Part shown: piece after piece, positions 57,532 to 64,000 of the stretch
Numbering within the stretch: the first letter of the stretch is position 1
Layout: every line of letters begins with the position of its first letter
Assembly (NCBI RefSeq): GCF_049639735.1
Contig: NZ_JBEVVA010000003.1
Span: forward strand, 496,001 to 560,000
Reading direction: 5' to 3'
DNA length: 64,000 nucleotides
From: Elusimicrobium simillimum
GTDB taxonomy: Bacteria; Elusimicrobiota; Elusimicrobia; Elusimicrobiales; Elusimicrobiaceae
Translations under genes and position numbers: made by a program
Notes under the pieces: model-generated
The model's database searches: none
What the model was told of the DNA's origin: nothing
The model's input: only the letters and a program-made list of their open reading frames with translations

Positions 57532-58779
57532 ATGCAACTACTACTTAAACTGTTTGTTTTCTTAAGCGTGCCTGAAGCGTACGCTTTAATTATCGCCAAA
57601 CTTATCAGCATAGCTGTGTTTGGTTTTTTTGTTTGGTTTGTGGGCTATCTCTGCCGCAAACTGTCTGAGAAATACCTTATAGATAAGATTTTTAAGGGCC
57701 GCTTTAACAGTTGGCATAACGCGCTTAAAAACGCTAACTTTTTTGCCGCGCTGGGTTATGTTTTTGCAGGTATAATAGGCCAGCTGTGTATTAACTTTTT
57801 CTTCCCCGCCGAGTTTGAAAGGTTTAACGCCTTTGGCGTAAAGCTTATTAACCTCTACTTTCAGGTTTGCATACTTATAATAATTAACAAGATTTTAAGC
57901 CTTATCAACTCTTTCTACGGACACAACCCTAATGTGCCGGTAAAAGGTATTGTACAGGCGGTTAAGATACTTGTTAACTTTATGGGTATACTTATTATCT
58001 TGGCCCTTATACTGGGTAAAGAGCCTACGGTGCTGATAGCATCGTTAGGTGTGTTTGCCTCAGTAGCAATGTTAGTTTTTAAAGACCCTATTTTAGGTTT
58101 AACCGCCAGCTTCCAGCTGTCTCTTAACAATATGTTACGCATAGGCGATTGGATAGAAATGCCCAAACACGGCGCGGACGGCGACGTTATAGACATTTCG
58201 CTTACATCTGTGCGCGTGCAAAACTGGGACAAAACTATTGTAAGCATACCTGCCTATGATTTAATTTCATCTTCCTTTAAAAACTGGCGCGGCATGAGCG
58301 ACGCCGGCGGCAGACGCATTAAAAGGGCTATTAATATAGACGTGCAGACAATTAAGTTTATAGACGCGGCTATGCTGCAAAAGCTTAAAAAAATTGAACT
58401 GCTTAAAGATTATATTGAAAGAAAAGAAAAAGAAATCGCCCAATATAACGAGACACATAATATTACGGACAGCCTGCTTAATGGACGCAATTTAACAAAC
58501 GTAGGCACATTCCGTGCTTATTGCGAGGCTTACATAAGAAGCCGTGATTATATACACAAAACTTTTACCAGTATGATACGCCAGCTTGAGCCCGGGCCGC
58601 AAGGCTTACCGCTGGAAGTGTACTGCTTTACCGCCACAACAGAGTGGCTGGCGTATGAAGCGTACCAGAGCGACCTTTTTGACCACTTGTTCGCCGTCAT
58701 GAAAGATTTTGATCTTAAGCCTTTCCAAAACCCCAGCAGCGGCGATATAAGCGGCCTGGCGGGTAAGATGGTAAGATAA
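57532..58779 (+). CDS. Mechanosensitive channel, YbdG/MscM type
   Basis: The 415-residue inner membrane channel belongs to the MscS superfamily. It has about five N-terminal helices and the pore-lining TM3 with GVFASVAMLVFKDPILGL. The MscS beta domain then shows IGDWIEMPKHGADGDVIDIS and WDKTIVSIPAYDL. Its length and the long C-terminal part (RQLEPGPQGLPLEVYCFT) match E. coli YbdG, the miniconductance MscM, as I recall it. It opens under membrane tension and releases solutes in hypo-osmotic shock. It is divergent from the lipoprotein gene and followed by a terminator. Confidence 0.9.
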   Translation: MQLLLKLFVFLSVPEAYALIIAKLISIAVFGFFVWFVGYLCRKLSEKYLIDKIFKGRFNSWHNALKNANFFAALGYVFAGIIGQLCINFFFPAEFERFNAFGVKLINLYFQVCILIIINKILSLINSFYGHNPNVPVKGIVQAVKILVNFMGILIILALILGKEPTVLIASLGVFASVAMLVFKDPILGLTASFQLSLNNMLRIGDWIEMPKHGADGDVIDISLTSVRVQNWDKTIVSIPAYDLISSSFKNWRGMSDAGGRRIKRAINIDVQTIKFIDAAMLQKLKKIELLKDYIERKEKEIAQYNETHNITDSLLNGRNLTNVGTFRAYCEAYIRSRDYIHKTFTSMIRQLEPGPQGLPLEVYCFTATTEWLAYEAYQSDLFDHLFAVMKDFDLKPFQNPSSGDISGLAGKMVR

Positions 58780-58799
58780 TCTTATAATATAAGGTATTA

Positions 58800-58830
58800 A
58801 GCCCCGTGCTATACGCACGGGGCTTTTTTT
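58800..58830 (+). terminator. Terminator after the mechanosensitive channel gene
   Basis: The hairpin AGCCCCGTGC / GCACGGGGCT with loop TATAC and seven T residues. Confidence 0.9.
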
Positions 58831-59150
58831 ACTTCGTAAAAAAATTTTGAATATTTTAGCTTTGCTAAAATAACGACTTTCAAAATATCATTATTAATAC
58901 GGCCGTCCGGTTGGGCGGCCTTTTGATGATTTTTCTATTACTTATTCCACGGCACAGCATGCTTTCATATTTGGTTCTTTTTATTTTTCCGCCCTTGCCG
59001 TACGCTTCGCCTTAAGTACTTATTTGCGCAAAGAAAAAGGAAAAGCCGCTCAAACTTCTGTGAAAATTTTCTTCTACAACGGCACTAATTACACGGCTTT
59101 AAAAATTAAGCTCGGCACACTTCCGTTGTGGTTGCTATGATAATGGCATA
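58831..59150. other. Intergenic region with weak inverted repeats
   Basis: No gene was found in these about 320 bases. A short palindrome TTTTAGC-TTT-GCTAAAA (near 58855) is nested in TTTTGAA/TTCAAAA arms. A looser inverted pair of pyrimidine-rich and purine-rich tracts lies at about 58963-59050. CGGCACACTTC near 59114 is a word also found near 2556. Confidence 0.5.
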
Positions 59151-59178
59151 AAAAAACCCGCGTTAGTTTGCGGGTTTT
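59151..59178 (-). terminator. Terminator after the secreted-protein gene
   Basis: The hairpin AAAACCCGC / GCGGGTTTT lies 20 bases past the stop of the minus-strand gene, with A/T runs on both sides, so it can work in both directions. Confidence 0.85.
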
Positions 59179-59198
59179 CTATTTAAATCTAATATTAT

Positions 59199-60038
59199 TT
59201 ACATTTTTAAAGCTAAGCTTTGCGGTGCCGGGGCTGGCTTGGGTATTTCATTGTTTATTATGAAGTACACCATTACCGTAACATTGTCTGAAATATATTT
59301 TACGTCGTATGTTACAACCATGTCTGAGTAGCTGGGTAAAGCGCCTGCCAGTTTTTCTCTGTCTGTTTTAGAACCTCTTTTGGCAATGGTGTTAAGCACT
59401 TCCATATGGTTGGTTCTGTTTAAGGTTGCTATTACGGGGTCTTTAGAGTCGCTCTTGTAGGCCACGGTAATTTTACGCGCTTTTGTGTTTAAGTTGTTGC
59501 ATAAAAACGTGTTTGTTGAGTACGTGTCAAAAGATTTGGTCGCGTTTAAAAACCTGTAGGTGTTAGGTGTAATAATTTTTAATCTTGTATCGGTAAAATT
59601 GTAATTTTTAGCGTGATACGCGCCTAAAGACTCTAAGCTTTGCGGTTTTATTTCGGGGAATAAAAATTGTATTTTTACGGGGTTAACTCTTTCGGGTATG
59701 TGCTTAACCTGGAATATTTCCTGGCGTGATTTTACTATTTCGCCCTTATCGTTCATCTCTGTTGTTACTACGGCGTTGTTACCTTCAAAAACAGGGTCTA
59801 CCGACGCTATCAGCGGCTCTCTTGACGCTAAAATATTTAAAGGTAAATTGAATGAATAGAGGGGGGAAACGTCCACAAGTATTTCTTTGCCGGTATTATC
59901 AGACAATGGCGTGCCCGACAAATCAACCTTTACGCCGCTAAACCTGGCCATAGCCTGCGCAAGCACATTCTCGACGTTGTTTGCCGATGCGCTAATAAAT
60001 AAAAACAAAGTTAAAATTGATAATGTTAGCCTTTTCAT
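59199..60038 (-). CDS. Secreted protein of unknown function
   Basis: I choose the ATG at 60038, which has GGAGT upstream and opens the signal peptide MKRLTLSILTLFLFISASA. The 279-residue mature protein has an opening VENVLAQAMARFSGVKVDLSG, regions of regular strands, a segment DKEREKLAGALPSYSDMVV-like near the C-terminus, and a Pro-rich end (KPAPAPQS). I do not recognise a family. It is a single gene with its own terminator. Confidence 0.7.
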   Translation of the reverse strand: MKRLTLSILTLFLFISASANNVENVLAQAMARFSGVKVDLSGTPLSDNTGKEILVDVSPLYSFNLPLNILASREPLIASVDPVFEGNNAVVTTEMNDKGEIVKSRQEIFQVKHIPERVNPVKIQFLFPEIKPQSLESLGAYHAKNYNFTDTRLKIITPNTYRFLNATKSFDTYSTNTFLCNNLNTKARKITVAYKSDSKDPVIATLNRTNHMEVLNTIAKRGSKTDREKLAGALPSYSDMVVTYDVKYISDNVTVMVYFIINNEIPKPAPAPQSLALKM

Positions 60039-60249
60039 AATTACTCCATAACCTATGATAGGTAAAAAAGAAACTTGTAACAAGGGCCAAAAGACCTATT
60101 TTGCACGTAGGACCTTTTTATAATATAGGTTAGGAACAGTATAATATATTTGTGTTAAAATGCCTTTAAATAAATATCCATAATGATATTATATATAAAG
60201 ATATTATAATAAATCTGCTAAAATATAAATATATACATTCTATTTTTAT

Positions 60250-60323
60250 GCTCCCCTAGCTCAATTGGATAGAGCGACTGTCTTCGGAACAGTAGGCTGT
60301 GGGTTCGAGTCCCTCGGGGAGTA
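60250..60323 (+). tRNA. tRNA-Arg (anticodon TCG)
   Basis: The cloverleaf is visible: acceptor GCTCCCC with GGGGAGT (one G-U end pair), D arm AGCTC/GAGC, anticodon stem ACTGT/ACAGT with loop CTTCGGA, and T loop TTCGAGT (one mismatch in the T stem). The discriminator is A. No CCA is encoded. The sequence immediately after it begins an inverted-repeat unit. Confidence 0.92.
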
Positions 60324-60325
60324 TT

Positions 60326-60441
60326 CGTCTTCTCTACGCTACGACGCAATTTTAGCGGAGCTCTTATTTTACAAAAGGCAAAAAGCATTGCAATTTTAAA
60401 AAAGTTGAAGACGAATACCGCGTCGTAGCACAGCGAAGACG
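60326..60441. repeat. Inverted repeat between tRNA-Arg and GIY-YIG gene
   Basis: The word CGTCTTCTCTACGCTACGACGC at 60326-60347 is matched by its near reverse complement at 60420-60441 (four mismatches in 22). The inner word GAAGACGAAT (60407-60416) also complements the outer left ATTCGTCTTC (60323-60332). The rest up to 60531 is non-coding. Confidence 0.6.
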
Positions 60442-60531
60442 GGTATAAATAAGATAATCTACACCTTCGCGAATTCGCGCCACAGCAAAATAACGGTGTA
60501 TAGAGTGAAGACAGATATAAATAGGTTCTTT

Positions 60532-60771
60532 ATGAAATACGTATACATACTAGAAAGCATAAATTTCAAAGAAACGTACTATATAGGAATTACGTCTGAT
60601 TTAAAGAAACGCTTTAAAGAGCATAACCTGAAAAATGGAAACCATTCTGAAAAGTTTCAACCATGGAAATTAAAATGCTATTTTGCTTTTGATAACCCAG
60701 AAAAAGCTAATGCTTTTGAAAAATATCTAAAAACATCTTCCGGTAGGTCTTTTTGTAAAAGACATTTTTAA
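60532..60771 (+). CDS. GIY-YIG nuclease superfamily protein, single domain
   Basis: I start it at 60532 (MKYVYILES). The 79-residue protein is only the GIY-YIG domain: VYIL and YYIGIT as the two signature strands, the catalytic-type Arg in DLKKRFKEHN, and Glu in NAFEKYLK. This UPF0213-like group is widespread and its role is uncertain (possibly DNA repair or a domesticated nuclease). It follows tRNA-Arg and an inverted repeat, so it may be a recent insertion. No clear RBS. Confidence 0.88.
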   Translation: MKYVYILESINFKETYYIGITSDLKKRFKEHNLKNGNHSEKFQPWKLKCYFAFDNPEKANAFEKYLKTSSGRSFCKRHF

Positions 60772-60876
60772 ATCATACTCAAAATATGGCACAATATTAA
60801 ATAGTATAATTTCACATTAACCCCAATTTTAAACTAATTATCCCCGTTGCTTTGCAACATGTAAGGAGACGTACTT

Positions 60877-62277
60877 ATGGCAGACAATATTTTAGAAAAA
60901 CTACCCCCGCAGGCGCTTGACGCCGAAATGGCCGTTTTAGGCTCTATGCTTATAGACGCGCAGGCTGTTGAACGCGCCTTTGACACGCTTAAACCCGAGC
61001 ATTTTTATAAAGACGCCCACAAAAAGATTTTTACCGCCATGCGTAACGTGTCCGACAAAAACCAGGCCGTCGACATGATTACCATAACCGAAGAGCTTAA
61101 AAACAGCAAACACCTTGCCCAGGTAGGCGGCGAGGTTTACCTGTCTGAACTTATAGACAAGGTGTCCACCTCCGCCCACGTGGAGCATTACGCCGAGATT
61201 GTGTACAAAAAGTTTTTAGTGCGTGATTTAATAAGAATATCCACAAACGTCGTACAGGAATGTTTTAAACAGGAAGATGAACCTGAAAAACTTATTGACC
61301 TGGCGCAGGAACAAATTTTTAAAATCAGCCAAAAGCAGGATATTAAAGGCTTTGTCGCCGCTAAGGATATGGTGGAAGACGTTATGCACGCCATTGAGCG
61401 CGCCCGTTTGGACAAAAACCCCGTCAAAGGCGTACCCACAGGCTTTACGGAGTTTGACTATAAAACAGGCGGTTTTAGAAAGTCTGACCTTATTATTATA
61501 GGCGCCCGCCCGTCACAGGGTAAAACGGCTTTGGCGCTTAACATGGCGCACTACGCAAGCGTGGTTAAAAATATTCCCGTGGCATTGTTCTCCTTAGAAA
61601 TGGGCAAGAATTCTATTTTCGAGCGTATGTTATGTTCGGCCGCTATGGCCGACGTGCACCAGGTACGCAGCGGTATTTTTAAAATGGAAAAATGGCGCGA
61701 CTTAACGCGCGAGGCCACCCGCCTTGCCAACGCCCCTTTCTTTATAGACGACACCCCGGGCATTACTATTACAGACATTCGCATGCGTGCCCGCCGTTTA
61801 GCAAGCGAGCTTGAGAAAGAGGGCAAACAGCTTGGTATGATAATGATAGACTATTTACAGCTTATCAGAAGCACGGGCCGTTTTGAAAGCAGGCAGCAGG
61901 AAGTGTCCGAAATTTCAAGAATGTTAAAGGAACTGGCCAGGATTTTAAACGTGCCTGTAATAGCGCTTTCACAGCTCAGCCGTAAAAATGAGGACAGGAG
62001 CCGTGTTGATAATAAACCGCAGCTCTCTGACCTCAGGGAGTCCGGCTCTATCGAGCAGGACGCCGACGTTGTCGCCTTAATCCACCGTGACGGCTACTAC
62101 AAACGTGACGACGAATCTTTAAAACGCAAGGCTACCTTAATTATTGCCAAACAGCGTAACGGGCCTGTGGGCGACGTGCCGCTTAACTTTATCAGCGAAC
62201 ATACTTTATTTACCAACCCCGCGCCTGAAGATATACCTGTGGGTGACTACGGGCAGGAAGTTGGGGTGCCGTTATAA
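60877..62277 (+). CDS. dnaB: Replicative DNA helicase DnaB
   Basis: This hexameric helicase unwinds DNA at the replication fork. The 466-residue protein has an N-terminal DnaG-interaction domain (residues about 5-110), a linker, and a RecA-like motor. Walker A is GARPSQGKT (209-217, Lys216), followed by FSLEMG, Walker B IMIDYLQLI and LSQLSRKNEDR. Length is typical. GTAAGGAGA precedes the start. It overlaps the alr start by one base. No intein is present. Confidence 0.96.
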   Translation: MADNILEKLPPQALDAEMAVLGSMLIDAQAVERAFDTLKPEHFYKDAHKKIFTAMRNVSDKNQAVDMITITEELKNSKHLAQVGGEVYLSELIDKVSTSAHVEHYAEIVYKKFLVRDLIRISTNVVQECFKQEDEPEKLIDLAQEQIFKISQKQDIKGFVAAKDMVEDVMHAIERARLDKNPVKGVPTGFTEFDYKTGGFRKSDLIIIGARPSQGKTALALNMAHYASVVKNIPVALFSLEMGKNSIFERMLCSAAMADVHQVRSGIFKMEKWRDLTREATRLANAPFFIDDTPGITITDIRMRARRLASELEKEGKQLGMIMIDYLQLIRSTGRFESRQQEVSEISRMLKELARILNVPVIALSQLSRKNEDRSRVDNKPQLSDLRESGSIEQDADVVALIHRDGYYKRDDESLKRKATLIIAKQRNGPVGDVPLNFISEHTLFTNPAPEDIPVGDYGQEVGVPL

Positions 62278-63386
62278 TGGATAAGATTTTAAGGCCAACC
62301 TGGGCGGAAGTCAGCCTTAGCGCCGTGCGTTATAATTTAAATCACGTGCGCGGCTTGCTTAACCCAAAAACCAAAATACTTTTTGTGCTAAAGGCTAACG
62401 CTTACGGGCACGGCGCGGTTGCGCTGGGCAAATTTGCGCAGGCGGAAAACTTGTGCGATATGCTTGGCACAGCTTCTATAGAAGAGGGCCTGCAGCTTAG
62501 GGACGCCGGCATTACCATGCCTATACTTGTGCTGGGCAGTATATATCCTTTTGAAGCTTTTGAGTACGCTATCAAGGGCAACCTTGCCATAACCGTGGCC
62601 AGCTTAAGCGCCGCCAAAGCTGTGCGTGAAATAGCGGACAGGTTGGGTATGACGGCATATTGCCACGTTAAGCAAGACACCGGCATGGGGCGCATAGGCA
62701 CCAGGCGCACAGGCGTAGCCAAAATTTTAGCCGAACTTAAACAGAGTAAAAATATTGTTATAGCTGGTTTGTACACTCACCTCTCCTGCGCTGATAGTGA
62801 TGAGGTTTTTACCTCACAGCAGTTGGGTTATTTTGAGCAGGCCGCGCTGGAAGCTAAAACAAACGGCGTTGATATTCAGGCTTACCACACGGCGGCCACA
62901 ATGGGCACATTACACGCTGCGCGCGGCAGGTTTGATATAGTGCGCATAGGTCTGGGCGCTTACGGCACAGTAAAGGGGGATAATAATTTTACGCCCGCTT
63001 TAACTTTAAAATCAAGAATAGTTTTTATTAAAGACGTTAAAAAAGGTTTTGCCTTAAGTTATAACCGCAGTTTTATAGCCCCGCGCGATATGCACGTGGC
63101 CACAATACCTGTAGGATATGGCGACGGATATTTAAGAAACATGAGCGGCAAGGCTGAGGTTTTAATTGCTGGCGTGCGCTGTAAAGTTATAGGTAATATA
63201 ACCATGGACATGCTGATGGTGGATATTACGGATTTACCGTCCGCCAATATTGGCGACGAGGTTGTGCTGATAGGCGCACAGGACGGCGCAGAAATAACTG
63301 CTTGGGACCTGGCCGAGTGGGCAGGCACAATAGCCTACGAAATTACTACGCTAATTACCGCAAGAGTACCAAGAATTTATAAATAA
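62277..63386 (+). CDS. alr: Alanine racemase
   Basis: This PLP enzyme makes D-alanine for peptidoglycan. The 369-residue protein has the PLP lysine Lys39 in VLKANAYGHG, a TIM-barrel core with KQDTGMGRIG and HTAATMG, and a C-terminal beta domain with the second catalytic Tyr in SYNRSFIAP (near residue 262), then IPVGYGDGYLR and NITMDMLMVDIT. It follows dnaB directly (TAATG overlap), a gene order also seen in other bacteria. Confidence 0.95.
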   Translation: MDKILRPTWAEVSLSAVRYNLNHVRGLLNPKTKILFVLKANAYGHGAVALGKFAQAENLCDMLGTASIEEGLQLRDAGITMPILVLGSIYPFEAFEYAIKGNLAITVASLSAAKAVREIADRLGMTAYCHVKQDTGMGRIGTRRTGVAKILAELKQSKNIVIAGLYTHLSCADSDEVFTSQQLGYFEQAALEAKTNGVDIQAYHTAATMGTLHAARGRFDIVRIGLGAYGTVKGDNNFTPALTLKSRIVFIKDVKKGFALSYNRSFIAPRDMHVATIPVGYGDGYLRNMSGKAEVLIAGVRCKVIGNITMDMLMVDITDLPSANIGDEVVLIGAQDGAEITAWDLAEWAGTIAYEITTLITARVPRIYK

Positions 63387-63395
63387 GGAGTTTTT

Positions 63396-64000
63396 ATGAA
63401 AAAAATTATTGTTTTATTTTTCTTCTTTGGTCTGTGCCTCACAACCTTTACTTTTGCTAAAGAAAATAAACCTGCTGATAATAAAAAAACTTCTTTTGCC
63501 AATTATCTACCCCGTATAAAAACCTATACAATGCCAATCACATTTTGGGATTCTTTTGTGTTTCAAACCGATGAAACGCCGGAGCCTGTAGGTATAAGCA
63601 ACCCGCAAAAAGAGATTTTCGTATCTAATGAAGATTTTGTGTCTGTTTTTAAAAATGATTTGCCGTTTATAAAAAAATCTTCCAGGTTTAAGGTTTTTAT
63701 TGTGGGGCAAGTTAAAATGTTTCCTAATGTTTACACTCTAATATTTAGGATAGAAAATGGCGAGAGCACCAAAGCGGTCTTGCTTGCCAACTATTCTGCC
63801 AAGTACGAATTTTTGGGTATGGAATATGTGTACCCTTCAGCGGTGCTTGACTGCTCTGAGTCAAAAACATATGAGGAGGGCGGCTCTCTAACAGAAACAT
63901 TAACCAGCAGTTGCTCGTCCAGCGGGGTTACTGAAGTTCTTACAGGTACGCTCAACTCTTCTTTTAATCTTATTGATATTCAAGCATACAGACCCAGCGA
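63396..64000 (+). CDS. Secreted protein of unknown function, truncated by the window edge
   Basis: The reading frame starts at 63396 after AAGGAG, nine bases past alr, and stays open to the window end (over 200 codons). It has a signal peptide (MKKIIVLFFFFGLCLTTFTFA/K). The visible mature part is beta-rich and polar, with RFKVFIVGQVKMFPNV and a Ser/Thr-rich stretch (GSLTETLTSSCSSSGVTE) containing cysteines. I do not recognise it. Its position suggests cotranscription with dnaB and alr. Confidence 0.7.
   Translation, partial: MKKIIVLFFFFGLCLTTFTFAKENKPADNKKTSFANYLPRIKTYTMPITFWDSFVFQTDETPEPVGISNPQKEIFVSNEDFVSVFKNDLPFIKKSSRFKVFIVGQVKMFPNVYTLIFRIENGESTKAVLLANYSAKYEFLGMEYVYPSAVLDCSESKTYEEGGSLTETLTSSCSSSGVTEVLTGTLNSSFNLIDIQAYRPS

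Overview
The window reads as a chromosomal segment of a Gram-negative-type, host- or gut-associated bacterium. The best guess is Elusimicrobiota (Elusimicrobium-like). This is inference from family knowledge: several scattered prepilin genes share one N-terminus (G/FTLIELLVVVLIIGILA), and there is an envelope with TolC, Pal/OmpA, beta-barrel and TonB-type proteins, plus a pectin-degrading enzyme. No rRNA gene is present to settle it. Base composition is moderate (mixed G/C- and A/T-rich codons) in most genes and clearly A/T-rich in one island.

Layout. 1-2374: the end of a pyrimidine operon (pyrK-pyrD-pyrF). 2601-9731: a CDF metal exporter, guaB, a voltage-gated-type cation channel, a prepilin, a POT peptide transporter, two secreted proteins of unknown role and csaA. 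9995-18664: pyruvate oxidase, a SIMPL protein, a possible cysteine hydrolase, a GH28 pectinase, an HxlR regulator facing a cupin gene, an acyltransferase and another prepilin. 18813-20990: a UvrD/PcrA helicase. 21.0-29.6 kb: an A/T-rich accessory island. It holds a membrane protein, a SIR2-HerA antiviral pair, a strongly structured intergenic segment, two envelope-type proteins, diverged direct repeats and a large serine recombinase whose stop codon lies inside the 3' end of tRNA-His. 30.0-33.8 kb: a trypsin-like protease, a long variable-looking membrane-anchored protein, and a TonB-type gene broken by a one-base frameshift in a T-run. 34.1-43.7 kb: a long co-directional block with malic enzyme, two-subunit fumarase, lipoprotein, beta-barrel, HAMP, TolC, patatin and TPR proteins, ending in a histidine kinase/response regulator pair. 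44.2-47.9 kb: rsmD, a RecB-like nuclease, two tandem prepilins, DUF488 and an SDR enzyme. 48.2-51.9 kb: the macromolecular synthesis operon rpsU-dnaG-rpoD, with a terminator between rpsU and dnaG. 52.2-64.0 kb: HIT protein, YgjP-type metallopeptidase, a degenerate esterase-like protein, a DnaA-box cluster (candidate oriC), Pal, a prepilin, a lipoprotein, a YbdG/MscM-type channel, tRNA-Arg, a GIY-YIG protein, dnaB, alr and a truncated secreted protein.

Working together: malic enzyme and fumarase link malate, pyruvate and fumarate. Pyruvate oxidase would turn pyruvate plus phosphate and oxygen into acetyl-phosphate. The 37-42 kb block looks like envelope/lipid maintenance under nearby two-component control. 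Replication genes (dnaG, dnaB) lie on either side of the DnaA-box cluster.

The most unusual content is not coding. Long compound inverted repeats sit between genes at about 2.44, 9.87, 43.9, 47.9, 52.0, 54.7, 55.7 and 60.3 kb. Several share a core, and one (54710-54982) has 31-bp terminal inverted repeats and two internal hairpins beside the candidate origin. No CRISPR array, IS transposase or rRNA gene was seen.
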